A DNA stretch of 64,000 nt from Sphingopyxis sp. (GCF_016793825.1 NZ_JAEULM010000019.1:124001-188000); one strand, 5' to 3'; shown: positions 9,571 through 18,549, counted from the first letter of the stretch. Notes: generated by a model from the sequence alone, not told the origin. Numbers and translations are program-made.

Positions 9571-10065
9571 TCAGGTCGATGACGCGGCTTTTTCACGGGC
9601 CTCGATCGCGATGTCGATCAGTGCCGACAGCACGCGGCGCGCGGCGGCGATATCGGCGGCACTGACGCGCGCCGCCAGCTTTGCATCGACCGCATCGCGC
9701 GCCCGGCCCTGGATGGCGGCCGCCTCCGCGCCGCGCTCGGTCAGGCGCACCACCAGCCGCCGCCGATCGTCGGGGTCGGTCTGCCGTTCCAGATAGCCGC
9801 GCATCACCAACGTATCGACAAGCTGCCCCGCCGCCTGTTTCGAGATGCGCAGATCCTGGATCAGCGCGCTCAGCGGCACATCCTCGGCGCCCAGCGCAAG
9901 CCCGCCGATCACATACAGGCCGTTGGCGGGAATGTCGTCAAAGCCCGCGCGATCGAGCGCGCGCCGCATCGCGCCGCCATAGGTGGTGCGCGCATGGCGC
10001 AGCAGCGCAGGCATGACGATATCATGGTGACGGGGTGCGGGGACGGTGTTCATGCGCCGCATCAT
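9571..10065 (-). CDS. MarR-family transcriptional regulator
   Basis: A 164-residue winged-helix regulator. The DNA-reading part is VPLSALIQDLRISKQAAGQL and the wing is RGYLERQTDPDDRRRLVVRL, the DxR(D)xR signature of MarR proteins. Helices at both ends form the dimer interface. The start is the first ATG of the frame (10065); 10053 is also possible. A perfect 21-bp palindrome sits 17 bases upstream of this ATG, so the gene is very likely autoregulated. The ligand is unknown. Confidence 0.87.
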   Translation of the reverse strand: MMRRMNTVPAPRHHDIVMPALLRHARTTYGGAMRRALDRAGFDDIPANGLYVIGGLALGAEDVPLSALIQDLRISKQAAGQLVDTLVMRGYLERQTDPDDRRRLVVRLTERGAEAAAIQGRARDAVDAKLAARVSAADIAAARRVLSALIDIAIEAREKAASST

Positions 10066-10081
10066 ATAGTCCAAATTCAGG

Positions 10082-10102
10082 ACAGTAAAGTTACTTTACT
10101 GT
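10082..10102. promoter_or_regulatory. Palindromic MarR operator
   Basis: ACAGTAAAGT and ACTTTACTGT form a perfect 10-bp inverted repeat around one central base. It lies immediately upstream of the MarR gene and about 20 bases beyond the stop of the epimerase gene, which makes it the probable autoregulatory site. Its AT-rich core stands out against the GC-rich surroundings. Confidence 0.8.
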
Positions 10103-10120
10103 AATCTTGGCCGGTCGGCA

Positions 10121-11110
10121 TCAGACCAAGGGCGCGATCCGCCCGTCGCGAAACTCGAATCCGCCCTCGCGATCGCGCGCGAGCAGCGCGGGACCGTCGA
10201 GGTCGACCCAGCGTGCACGCTGCGCCAGCACGAACGCCGGCGCAACGGCAAGGCTGGTGCACAGCATGCAGCCGACCATGATCGACAACCCCGCCGCGTC
10301 GGCGGCATCGGCGATCCGCAGCGCTTCGGTCAGGCCGCCGGCCTTGTCGAGCTTGATATTCACCCCGTCGTAAAAGGGGCCGATCCGCGCGACATCGGCC
10401 GCGGTCTGACAGCTCTCGTCAGCGACGAACGGGATCGGCGCATAGATGGGATCAAGCAGGGCGTCCGCGCCGACCGGAACCGGCTGTTCGATCATCTCCA
10501 CGCCCATCTCGGCAAGGGCCTCGACCTCGCTCAGAATATCGATCTGGCCCCAGCTTTCGTTGGCATCGACGATCAACCGGGCACCGGGTGCACCCTTGCG
10601 GACTCCGGCGACGCGCAGCCGGTCGCCGTCGCCGGTCAGCTTGATCTTGAGCAGGTGATAGCCGTCGGCCTCGGCCATGGCCGCCTGCTCCGCCATCGCA
10701 CCCGGCGTGCCGAGCGAGATCGTATAGGCAGTCGCGCGCGCGGTCGGCGCGCCGTCGCATCCCGCAAGCTGCCACAACCGGAGGCCGCGTTGGCGCGCCT
10801 CCAGATCCCAGAGCGCACAATCGAGCGCGTTGCGCGCGGCGCCCGGTGCCATGATTTCCTGGATCGCCGCACGCGCGGCGGCTGCGCCCATATCGGCGAT
10901 ATGCGAAGCGGCATGCAGGATCAGGTCGCGGCATCCCGCCGCATCCTCTCCAAGATAGTATACCGGCGTTCCCTCGCCGCGCCCGATCGCGCCATCGCCC
11001 TCGACTTCGGCGACGACGACATCGACATGATCCTTGGCGCCGCGCGCGATCACGAATTGTCCCGCGACGGGCCAGCGCTCGACGCGCGCGCTTTTCAGTT
11101 GGATAGCCAT
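10121..11110 (-). CDS. Dipeptide epimerase (enolase superfamily, muconate-lactonizing group)
   Basis: A 329-residue enolase-superfamily enzyme that probably epimerises L-Ala-D/L-Glu-type dipeptides from murein. The catalytic Lys pair is in LLKIKLTGD. Metal ligands appear in order as IVDANESW, MIEQPV and VADESCQ, and the second-side Lys is in NIKLDKAGG. The ATG at 11110 gives the usual N terminus; the frame extends further upstream, opposite the YkvA gene, without support. It is divergent from the YkvA gene, with 24 bases between the starts. A relative, N-acetyl-D-Glu racemase, is the main alternative. Confidence 0.87.
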   Translation of the reverse strand: MAIQLKSARVERWPVAGQFVIARGAKDHVDVVVAEVEGDGAIGRGEGTPVYYLGEDAAGCRDLILHAASHIADMGAAAARAAIQEIMAPGAARNALDCALWDLEARQRGLRLWQLAGCDGAPTARATAYTISLGTPGAMAEQAAMAEADGYHLLKIKLTGDGDRLRVAGVRKGAPGARLIVDANESWGQIDILSEVEALAEMGVEMIEQPVPVGADALLDPIYAPIPFVADESCQTAADVARIGPFYDGVNIKLDKAGGLTEALRIADAADAAGLSIMVGCMLCTSLAVAPAFVLAQRARWVDLDGPALLARDREGGFEFRDGRIAPLV

Positions 11111-11134
11111 GGGGAGACAGTAAGGCTGCATCGC

Positions 11135-11530
11135 ATGACCGGCAAATCCCTTTCGGAACGCATCGGCGATCTCGGCCACCGGCTCGCGGTCGAGGCCCAC
11201 GCCGCCTGGTTCGCCGCGCGCGACCCTCGCGTGCCATGGCCTGCGAGAGCGATTGCGGTCGCGATCGCCGCTTACGCCTTGTCGCCGATCGACCTGATTC
11301 CCGATTTCATTCCCGTTCTCGGCTGGCTCGACGACCTGATCCTTGTTCCGCTCGGCCTCATCCTCGTTCGCCGGCTGATTCCGGCACCCCTCTGGGCCGA
11401 ACTCCACGCCGCCGCCGAGGCCGCGAGCGAACGCCCGTCGAGCCGGACCGGCATGGCGCTCATCCTGCTCCTGTGGGCGGGGCTGCTCTATCTGGTCTAC
11501 TGGTCGATACGGACCTCGCCCTGGCACTGA
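11135..11530 (+). CDS. YkvA family (DUF1232) membrane protein
   Basis: A 131-residue protein with the DUF1232 core AIAAYALSPIDLIPDFIPV, followed by LGWLDDLILVPLGL. The core helix and a C-terminal segment (LILLLWAGLLYLVYW) are likely membrane-associated. The family is widespread and has no settled function. The gene is divergent from the epimerase and is followed after 19 bases by a dihydrofolate-reductase-like gene on the same strand. Confidence 0.85.
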   Translation: MTGKSLSERIGDLGHRLAVEAHAAWFAARDPRVPWPARAIAVAIAAYALSPIDLIPDFIPVLGWLDDLILVPLGLILVRRLIPAPLWAELHAAAEAASERPSSRTGMALILLLWAGLLYLVYWSIRTSPWH

Positions 11531-11549
11531 TGCGCACGGAGGAACGAAC

Positions 11550-12080
11550 ATGGCAAAGCTCGTCTTTGGAATGAACCTGTCGCTCGACGGCTATGTCGAC
11601 CATGACCGGATGGCGACCGAACCAACACTCTTTCGCCACTGGACCGAACATGTCGAGGGACTCGCCGGCAGCGTTTACGGGCGCCGGATGTATGAAATCA
11701 TGCGCTACTGGGACGATGATCGCGCCGAATGGGGGCCGGCCGAACAGGCGTTCGCTGCGGCGTGGCGGCGCCAGCCCAAATGGGTCGCCTCACGCACGCT
11801 GACGTCGGCCGGCCCCAATGCCACCCTCGTCGCAGGCGACGTCGCAACACTGGTGCACGACTTGAAGACCCGGCTGGCCGGAGAAATTGCGGTCTCGGGG
11901 CCCAATCTGGCGCAGAGTCTGACCGACGCCGGCCTCATCGACGAATATCGCCTTTATCTTCACCCTGTCGTGCTGGGCCGCGGCACCCCCTTCTTCACCG
12001 ACGCTCGGCCGCCGCTCCGGTTGGCTACCACCGATATGGTAAGCGAAGAGGTGATCCGGCTCACCTACATCCCCGCCTGA
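11550..12080 (+). CDS. Dihydrofolate reductase-like (RibD C-terminal domain) protein
   Basis: A 176-residue NADPH-binding fold starting MAKLVFGMNLSLDGYVDHD, the typical opening of stand-alone RibD-C proteins of the YwjB/YyaP group. GRRMYEIMRYW and the C-terminal LIDEYRLYLHPVVLGRGTPF are further hallmarks. The exact substrate is unknown; it is not a housekeeping folA because the folate-site pattern differs. GGAGGAACGAAC immediately precedes the ATG and is a strong ribosome binding site. Confidence 0.87.
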   Translation: MAKLVFGMNLSLDGYVDHDRMATEPTLFRHWTEHVEGLAGSVYGRRMYEIMRYWDDDRAEWGPAEQAFAAAWRRQPKWVASRTLTSAGPNATLVAGDVATLVHDLKTRLAGEIAVSGPNLAQSLTDAGLIDEYRLYLHPVVLGRGTPFFTDARPPLRLATTDMVSEEVIRLTYIPA

Positions 12081-12216
12081 TCGGCACCTTTCATGGCCGC
12101 GCGTCCGGGGCGCCGCCGCCTGTGTTGGCCTTGGAATAGGCAGCAGCCTCCCGATCCTCGCGGCCGCATAGCGATGATGAGGGTTTTGCGCCCCCCGGTC
12201 GGTTGCTCGCGGCGCC

Positions 12217-13437
12217 TCAACCGCCGTTCGCGCGGATCCATTTTTCCACGACCGGCGCGATCTCGTCGCGCCATTTGCGACCGTTGAAGATGCCATAATG
12301 GCCGACGGCCTTCGCCATCAGATATTTCTTCTTCGCGGCCGGAAGCGACTTGGCGAGCGTCAGCGCCGCCTTGGTCTGCCCGATACCCGAGATATCGTCG
12401 CGCTCGCCCTCGATCGCCAGGATCGCGATATCCTCGATCGCACCCAGGTCGACAGGCCGGCCGCGATGCAGCATCTCGCCCTTCGGCAGCAGGTGGCGCT
12501 GGAACACGACGTCGACGGTCTGAAGGTAGAACTCGGCCGTCATGTCGCAGACCGAGCGGTACTCGTCATAGAATTCCTTGGTCTTGTCGGCCCCTTCGCC
12601 ATCGCCCTGAACCAGATGCTTGAACATCTCCCAATGGCTCATCATGTGGTTGCCAAGGTTCATCGACATGAAGCCCGCGAGTTGCAGGAAACCCGGATAG
12701 ACGCGGCGCCCGGCACCCGGATAATAGGCCGGCACGGTTGCGATGACATTTTCCTGGAACCAGGCGTAGGGCCGCGTCGTCGCATGCTGGTTGACCGCGG
12801 TGGGGGCCTTGCGCGTATCGATCGGTCCGCCCATCATCGTCAGTGTCGCCGGGCGGCACGGATGCTTGTCCGCCGCCATGATCGCCGCCGCGGCCAGGCT
12901 CGGCACCGAGGGCTGGCATACCGCGAGCATATGGGCGCCCGCGCCGATATGCTCCATCCAGCCGATGATATAATCGATATAATCATCGAGATCGAACGCC
13001 CCCGCCTCCAGCGGCACGTTGCGTGCGTCGCGCCAGTCGGTGATCCACACATCATGGTCGGGCAACATGCGTTCGACCGTTCCGCGCAGCAGCGTCGCAT
13101 AATGGCCCGACATCGGCGCGACGATCAGCAGCTTGGGCGCCCCCTTCGCGCCCTTGTGCTTGAAATGCTTCAGTTGGCCGAAAGGCTTGCGGGCTTCGAT
13201 CGCTTCGGTAACGCGCACCGTTTCGCCCTCGACGACGGTTTCGTACAGTTCGAACCCCGGCTTGCCGCGCGGCGCCGCGGCATGCGCGAACACCTCGAGC
13301 GCGGACGCAAACATCGGGCTGCCGCCAAAATAGCCGAGCGGGTTGGCCGGATGCTGGATCACCTGCGCCCCCGCGGTCGCCAGCGCGCTCGCCCCCGCAA
13401 GCCAGCTCTTCTGCATTTCAAAGGCGTGATACAGCAT
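12217..13437 (-). CDS. phaZ: Intracellular polyhydroxybutyrate depolymerase PhaZ
   Basis: A 406-residue alpha/beta hydrolase that mobilises stored PHB granules in the cytoplasm. It matches the intracellular PhaZ family (TIGR01849): an N-terminal MLYHAFEMQKSWLAGA, the substrate region PMSGHYATLLRGT, and the nucleophile Cys174 in LAVCQPSVPS instead of the usual Ser. The Asp lies in LAIEGERDDISGI and the His in GHYGIFNGRKW near the end. There is no signal peptide. The ATG at 13437 gives the family N terminus; the longer open frame upstream is not supported. Its presence implies that the organism makes PHB; the MaoC and thiolase genes 6 kb away could feed the same pool. Confidence 0.93.
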   Translation of the reverse strand: MLYHAFEMQKSWLAGASALATAGAQVIQHPANPLGYFGGSPMFASALEVFAHAAAPRGKPGFELYETVVEGETVRVTEAIEARKPFGQLKHFKHKGAKGAPKLLIVAPMSGHYATLLRGTVERMLPDHDVWITDWRDARNVPLEAGAFDLDDYIDYIIGWMEHIGAGAHMLAVCQPSVPSLAAAAIMAADKHPCRPATLTMMGGPIDTRKAPTAVNQHATTRPYAWFQENVIATVPAYYPGAGRRVYPGFLQLAGFMSMNLGNHMMSHWEMFKHLVQGDGEGADKTKEFYDEYRSVCDMTAEFYLQTVDVVFQRHLLPKGEMLHRGRPVDLGAIEDIAILAIEGERDDISGIGQTKAALTLAKSLPAAKKKYLMAKAVGHYGIFNGRKWRDEIAPVVEKWIRANGG

Positions 13438-13714
13438 GTCGTGATTGTCCCTTTTGCGTCCGGCCGGGGACTTTCGCGGCGCCCCGTTTGCCGTGCAGTC
13501 TAGGCTATCGGCGTCATTGTGCAATGCATCAAAAGCATTGCACGCGCGGCGCATCGATAATATTCCGGGACACGGACGCACGGGCGTCCCCTGGAGTGAA
13601 TATGTCTGAGATTGCGGGCAACCGCTAACATCCCGGCGAAAGGGATGACGCAAGCGCCGCCGGCCCACCGGTCCGGCGTGCGTCCTGTTGCCGAACAATC
13701 CCGGACCATTTCCA

Positions 13715-13972
13715 ATGAACATCTCAAAATCCGAACAGCGCGTGCTCCACGTGCTGGCGCAGGGCGGACTGATCCGCCACCGGCGCGATGAAAACGGCCG
13801 CCTCGTCGAAGCGCTGTGCTTCACGCGCGACGGTCACATCCTCGAAAGCGGAGGTCTCGCGCTATTCCGGCGCCTTCGCCATCGCGGCTTCATCGCATCG
13901 CGCGGCGGGGCGCCCTATCGCATAACGCCCGCCGGCCTTCGCGCGGTACGGGCACAGCTCGACAACCGCTGA
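13715..13972 (+). CDS. yjhX: YjhX/UPF0386 family protein (putative toxin)
   Basis: An 85-residue protein closely resembling E. coli YjhX in layout: MNISKSEQRVLHVLAQGG at the start, a central REGLLL-like strand (CFTRDGHILE), ALFRRLRHRGFI and the C-terminal ITPAGLRAVRAQLDNR. YjhX is classed as a possible topoisomerase-targeting toxin paired with YjhQ, but no antitoxin-like acetyltransferase is next to it here. No clear ribosome binding site was seen. A hairpin terminator follows 15 bases downstream, so it is a single-gene transcript. Confidence 0.85.
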   Translation: MNISKSEQRVLHVLAQGGLIRHRRDENGRLVEALCFTRDGHILESGGLALFRRLRHRGFIASRGGAPYRITPAGLRAVRAQLDNR

Positions 13973-13987
13973 CGCGGACAACATCGG

Positions 13988-14019
13988 AAGGGAGCGCGAG
14001 GCCGGCTTCGAGCTCCCTT
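13988..14019 (+). terminator. Terminator after yjhX
   Basis: AAGGGAGC (13988-13995) and GCTCCCTT (14012-14019) form an 8-bp stem with a 16-base, itself GC-rich loop, ending in TTTCC. It lies between yjhX and the ABC transporter gene. Confidence 0.6.
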
Positions 14020-14105
14020 TCCACAGCAGCGCTTCACACCGCTTGAAGTCCGACGCCATTCTCCGTCGTTGAGCGGCACGTACGCCCCTGCTAGGGCCGT
14101 CGGCG

Positions 14106-15887
14106 ATGGCGACCAAATCCGACAAATCAGCCCCGCCCCGCAAACTGTCGAGCCTGCGCATGGTCTGGCATTATGCCAGCCGCTATCCGCTGCAGTTGCT
14201 TGTCGCCGCGATCGCCCTGGGTATCGCGGCGCTCGCGACGCTGGCCATCCCCTATCAGTTCAAGGAAATGATCGATTCGGGGTTCGTCGCCGGCGGCGGC
14301 GACGTCGCACCGCATTTTCGCTTCTTCTATGTCATCGTGGTCTTCCTCGCAGGCGCCACGGCCGTCCGCTTCTATTTCGTGAGCTGGCTTGGCGAGCGAA
14401 CGGTCGCCGACATCCGTCAGGCCGTGCAACAAAATCTGCTGCGCCTCGCCCCCGGCTTTTTCGAGGAGAACCGGCCATCCGAAATCGCGTCGCGCATGAC
14501 GTCGGACACCTCGATCATCGAACAGACCGTTGGCACGACCGTGTCGGTCGCGCTCCGCAACACGGTGATGGGGATCGGCGGCATCGTCTATCTCTTCTCG
14601 CTCTCGCCAAAACTGACCGCCGGCATTCTTCTGGGCATTCCGGTGATCATCATGCCGATCGTCCTGCTTGGCCGCCGGCTCCAGAATGTCTCGCGGTCGA
14701 GTCAGGACCGTGTCGCAGATATCGGCGCCACGACCGCCGAACAATTGGGCGCGATGAAGATCGTCCAGGCCTTCGGCCAGGAAGCGCGCGAGGCCGACCG
14801 CTTCACCAGCGCGGTGGAAGCCAATTTCGCGACTGCAAAGCGGCGGATCCGCCTCCGCGCGACGATGACCGCGATCGTCATCGGCCTCCTCTTCGGCGCC
14901 ATCACGACGCTGCTCTGGTATGGCGCGGCAGGTGTCGCGGCCGGCACGATCACCGGCGGTACGATCGCGGCGTTCGTCCTGACCGGCGGCCTTGTCGCGG
15001 GCGCCTTCGGGGCCCTTACCGAAGTCTATGGCGACCTGCTCCGCGCGGCGGGTGCGGCCGAGCGGCTCAACGAATTGCTCGTCGCCGAACCCAGTATCGC
15101 GCCACCGGCCAGCCCGCGAACGCTCCCCGAACCCGCGATCGGCACGCTGGAGTTCGACCATGTCGAGTTCCGCTATCCGACCCGCCCCGACGCCCCGGCC
15201 CTGCACGATTTTTCGCTCGCCATCCGCCCGCGCGAAACCGTCGCGATCGTCGGCCCGTCGGGCGCCGGCAAATCGACGCTCTTTCAACTTGCCGAGCGCT
15301 TCTATGATCCGCAGGGCGGCCAGATCCGCCTCGACGGCGCCCCGCTGACCGAACTCGATCCCGCCGATCTGCGCGCGCGCATCGCGATGGTCCCGCAGGA
15401 AACGGTGATCTTCGCCGCCTCGGCACGCGACAATCTGCGCTACGGCAATTGGGCGGCCACCGATGACGAGTTGTGGGAAGCCGCCCGCGCCGCCAATGCC
15501 GAGGAGTTCGTTCGCAAACTGCCGGAAGGACTCGACACCTTCATGGGCGAAGGTGGTGCGCGCCTCTCGGGCGGCCAGCGCCAGCGGATCGCGATCGCGC
15601 GCGCACTTCTTCGCCGGGCGCCGCTGCTGCTGCTCGATGAAGCGACATCGGCGCTCGACGCCGAATCCGAAAAGCTCGTTCAGGATGCGCTGGAAGGTCT
15701 GATGCACGATCGCACCACGATCGTCATCGCGCACCGCCTCGCGACCGTGCGCGCCGCGGACCGCATTGTCGTGATGGACGACGGACGGATCGTCGAGGAA
15801 GGCCGCCACGACGATCTCGTTGCCGCTGACGGCCTCTACGCCCGCCTCGCCCGCCTGCAGTTTCAGGACAATCTCGCCGCCGCCTGA
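14106..15887 (+). CDS. ABC exporter, fused membrane and ATPase domains (MsbA/ABCB type)
   Basis: A 593-residue half-transporter working as a homodimer in the inner membrane. Six transmembrane helices lie in about residues 25-310, the first being LLVAAIALGIAALATLAIPY. The ATPase domain shows Walker A GPSGAGKST, the Q loop MVPQETVIF, the signature LSGGQRQRIA, Walker B LLLLDEATSALD and the switch His in VIAHRLATV. The substrate is unknown: lipid, drug or peptide export are all possible. Length and domain order are normal. A DUF1993 gene follows 26 bases later. Confidence 0.93.
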   Translation: MATKSDKSAPPRKLSSLRMVWHYASRYPLQLLVAAIALGIAALATLAIPYQFKEMIDSGFVAGGGDVAPHFRFFYVIVVFLAGATAVRFYFVSWLGERTVADIRQAVQQNLLRLAPGFFEENRPSEIASRMTSDTSIIEQTVGTTVSVALRNTVMGIGGIVYLFSLSPKLTAGILLGIPVIIMPIVLLGRRLQNVSRSSQDRVADIGATTAEQLGAMKIVQAFGQEAREADRFTSAVEANFATAKRRIRLRATMTAIVIGLLFGAITTLLWYGAAGVAAGTITGGTIAAFVLTGGLVAGAFGALTEVYGDLLRAAGAAERLNELLVAEPSIAPPASPRTLPEPAIGTLEFDHVEFRYPTRPDAPALHDFSLAIRPRETVAIVGPSGAGKSTLFQLAERFYDPQGGQIRLDGAPLTELDPADLRARIAMVPQETVIFAASARDNLRYGNWAATDDELWEAARAANAEEFVRKLPEGLDTFMGEGGARLSGGQRQRIAIARALLRRAPLLLLDEATSALDAESEKLVQDALEGLMHDRTTIVIAHRLATVRAADRIVVMDDGRIVEEGRHDDLVAADGLYARLARLQFQDNLAAA

Positions 15888-15913
15888 TCGCGCCACCCTT
15901 CAAAGGATGCTCC

Positions 15914-16459
15914 ATGCCAGCCACGCTCTACGATCTCACCATTCCGGCATATCTCAACGCCTTGCGCGCGCTCTCGGGCCAGCTCGACAAGGCGTTGGCG
16001 TGGGGTGAGAAAAATGGCGTCGGGGAGCAGGAATTCCTTGTCGCGCGGCTCGCCCCCGACATGTTTCCGCTGGCGACACAGGTGCGCTTCACCTGCATGC
16101 AGGCGATCCAGGCGCCGGCGCGCCTCGGCGCCACCGGCGCGCCCGATCCGGGTGACGATGCGACCGACGCTTCGGGTTTACAAGGTCAAATCGCCGCCGC
16201 GCTTGCCTGGCTCGACGCGCTCGATCCCGCCGCGCTCGGCGACGACCCCGATCGCGACGTCAGCTTCGATCTTCCCAATGGCATGGTCTTCGACATGACC
16301 GCCGCGACCTACGTCCGCGACTGGGCTCAGCCGCAATTCTATTTCCATCTCGTTGCCGCTTATGCGGTGATGCGCCACTTGGGCGTCCCGCTCGGCAAGC
16401 CCGACTATGTGAGCTACATGATGCAATATCTGCGCCCGGGCACCGCGCCGACGGCCTGA
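15914..16459 (+). CDS. DUF1993 family protein
   Basis: A 181-residue soluble protein beginning MPATLYDLTIPAYLNALRAL and ending in HLGVPLGKPDYVSYM, both hallmarks of DUF1993. The family folds like the DinB four-helix bundle; no enzyme activity is established. AAAGGATGCTCC precedes the ATG. It is probably co-transcribed with the ABC exporter 26 bases upstream, but no functional link is evident. Confidence 0.87.
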   Translation: MPATLYDLTIPAYLNALRALSGQLDKALAWGEKNGVGEQEFLVARLAPDMFPLATQVRFTCMQAIQAPARLGATGAPDPGDDATDASGLQGQIAAALAWLDALDPAALGDDPDRDVSFDLPNGMVFDMTAATYVRDWAQPQFYFHLVAAYAVMRHLGVPLGKPDYVSYMMQYLRPGTAPTA

Positions 16460-16632
16460 CCGGCCTTGGCGGGGATCCTGGACGCGCAACACCTGTCCTC
16501 GCCATTGTCTCCGGCCCCCGACTAGCCCTCGCCATCGCGGACGCGGCGGTTGGCGATCCCGGATCGGGTCCGGAGCAACGGAGAGGATCGAGACGCCCGC
16601 TCGTCGCCGATCGATCGTCTTGGCTACCAGCT

Positions 16633-17073
16633 TCAGATCATGCCGCCATATTGCTGGATACCCGGAAAGGCGAGCTTGCTGCCGCCATTGCGACGGATCG
16701 CGCCAATCGCCTCGTCGACGCGCAGATAGCGAGCCCGCGCTTCGGGCTCGAGCTTCAATGTCGCCTGCTGGGGACGGTCTGATGCCACCTTCACCAACTG
16801 CCCGAGCTCCGCCAGGTCGATCGCCTCGCCATTCCAGCGAATGACGTCGCGGGTATCGATCGTCACCCGGTTCTCGTCGAGGACCTTGCCCGGAAGGTCC
16901 GGCCCCTGCGGCAATGTGATGTCGACGCTGTGGGTCGGCGGTGGAATCGTGATGATGAACATGACAAGCATGACCAGCATGACGTCGATCAGCGGCGTCG
17001 TGTTGATATCCGGGTCCCCATTGGGGTCGGCCCGGAAAATGCTGCGGTGAAACTGGCTGCGGCGGTCGCGCAT
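16633..17073 (-). CDS. ExbD/TolR family energy-transducing protein
   Basis: A 146-residue inner-membrane protein with one N-terminal membrane segment, seen as DINTTPLIDVMLVMLVMFII. The Asp in TPLIDVML is the conserved protonatable residue of ExbD/TolR. The periplasmic part follows, with DVIRWNGEAIDLAEL. Such proteins need an ExbB/TolQ partner and usually TonB or TolA; none is adjacent, so it is an orphan copy working with partners elsewhere. Start 17073 gives MRDRRSQFHRS and the expected cytoplasmic tail. The 173-base stretch after the gene up to DUF1993 holds nothing recognisable. Confidence 0.88.
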   Translation of the reverse strand: MRDRRSQFHRSIFRADPNGDPDINTTPLIDVMLVMLVMFIITIPPPTHSVDITLPQGPDLPGKVLDENRVTIDTRDVIRWNGEAIDLAELGQLVKVASDRPQQATLKLEPEARARYLRVDEAIGAIRRNGGSKLAFPGIQQYGGMI

Positions 17074-17234
17074 CTTGCATCTCCCCATATGCGGGACCGG
17101 CACATGTCGCTGCGCCCATCCCGCGCCGCAGGTCGAAAGTCCATGCGGGAAGCTCCCTCCTGCTTTGTTATGGTATAACATTTTAGAGCGAGAGCAAACG
17201 AAATGTGCAATGTGGTTTCGACGAACCTCGGAAC

Positions 17235-17267
17235 ATAAAGAAAGGGCGGCACCTTGCGGTACCGCCC
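17235..17267 (-). terminator. Terminator of the OmpA-family gene
   Basis: On the minus strand GGGCGGTACC pairs with GGTGCCGCCC (one wobble) around a GCAA loop, followed by the U-rich CTTTCTTTAT. It lies 34 bases after the stop of the OmpA gene and has the form of an intrinsic terminator. Confidence 0.8.
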
Positions 17268-17300
17268 TCCTTGTTTCGAACCCGAACCGGGCTGGAAATC

Positions 17301-18419
17301 TTAGTTGCCCGAACCCGGACCGTACTTGATTTCCACGCGGCGGTTCTGGTCGTTGCGGACGCCGTCGGCGGTCGCAACGGCCGGACGCGATTCGCCGAAC
17401 GCTTCGGCCGAGATCGAGCCGTCCGAGATACCACGTGCGGTCAGATAGCTGCGAACCGCCGTGTTGCGGCGTTCCGACAGACCGACGTTGTACTTGGCCG
17501 AACCCGAGCGGTCGGCGTGACCGGCGAGCCAAACCTGCGTACCCGAGCAGCCGCGGTTGTAGGCGCTGATCGCGTTGTCGAGCGTCGACGCTGCTTCCGG
17601 CGTGATGTTCGACTGATCCCAGTCGAAGTACACGATGTACGGACCAGGCTCGCAAACGGCCGGCGGCGGCGGCGGCGGCGGGGGAGGCGGCGGCGGGGGA
17701 GGCGGCGGCGGCGGCGGCGGGGCCGGCGCGACCGGCTCCGGTGCACCACCGAAGTTGTAGGTCAGCGTACCGAGGATCGAGTGCGACCGGAAGCGCGTCG
17801 AAACGTCGCGGCCAAGCTGATCGACGAGGTCGAGGTTGCTGGCGTTGAAGAAACGATACTTCAGACCGACGTCCCAGTTCTTGCTGATCGGAGCGCGAAC
17901 GCCCGCAATCGCCTGCCAGGCGAAACCGGTATCCGAATCGTCCAGGAACGAACCGGCATAGACGGGTTCGACCGACACGCGGGCCACACCGGCACCGCCG
18001 CCGACGAAGCCCTGCAGGCCATCATCGTCACCGAAGTCGAGCAAACCGTTGACCATGAAGCTGAGTGCGTTCGAGTCACCGTTCAGGTCGACGGCGCCCG
18101 TACGGAGCGCACCCGAACCATTGGCATTCTGCGGAATGCCGGGGGTCGTGAAGGTGCCCGACGTGATGTCGGCTTCGCGATAGCCGACTTCGACTTCCGC
18201 ACGGAAACCACCGAAGTCGTATCCGACGGTGCCTTCGAAATCATACCCCTTGCGGTGGTCGATCGAACCGGCGTCCTTGACAGTGCCGATGTCGAGATCA
18301 AGATCTTCGACGATCATCACGCCACCACCAACTCCAACATACCAGGAGTTGTCGCGCGCCAGAGCCGGCGACGCCAGGGCAGTGGAGGCCAACGCCATAG
18401 CGACGGCAAGCTTCCTCAT
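17301..18419 (-). CDS. OmpA-family outer membrane protein
   Basis: A 372-residue outer membrane protein. Residues 1-21 are a signal peptide (MRKLAVAMALASTALASPAL). Residues about 25-220 form an OmpA-like eight-stranded barrel (GSWYVG-like opening, YDFEGTVGYDFGGFRAEV). A run of about 20 prolines follows as a hinge, then a peptidoglycan-binding OmpA domain: YFDWDQSNITPEA, GHADRSGSAKYN and NDQNRRVEIKY. GGGGAA precedes the ATG. The proline run is encoded by a nearly pure GGC/GGG repeat (17661-17722) prone to length change. Strong terminator and stand-alone position suggest a highly expressed single gene. Confidence 0.93.
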   Translation of the reverse strand: MRKLAVAMALASTALASPALARDNSWYVGVGGGVMIVEDLDLDIGTVKDAGSIDHRKGYDFEGTVGYDFGGFRAEVEVGYREADITSGTFTTPGIPQNANGSGALRTGAVDLNGDSNALSFMVNGLLDFGDDDGLQGFVGGGAGVARVSVEPVYAGSFLDDSDTGFAWQAIAGVRAPISKNWDVGLKYRFFNASNLDLVDQLGRDVSTRFRSHSILGTLTYNFGGAPEPVAPAPPPPPPPPPPPPPPPPPPPPAVCEPGPYIVYFDWDQSNITPEAASTLDNAISAYNRGCSGTQVWLAGHADRSGSAKYNVGLSERRNTAVRSYLTARGISDGSISAEAFGESRPAVATADGVRNDQNRRVEIKYGPGSGN

Positions 18420-18549
18420 AGTAGATTCCCCTTTCAATTGAGATTCACGTCTCGTCAGACGTCCTACCCGTGCCTTTGGTTCCGTGCAAGCTAACAAATC
18501 GTGAATCTGTTGCCAAAAAGCCGCACTTGCGGTGCGAAGAGAGGCAAAA

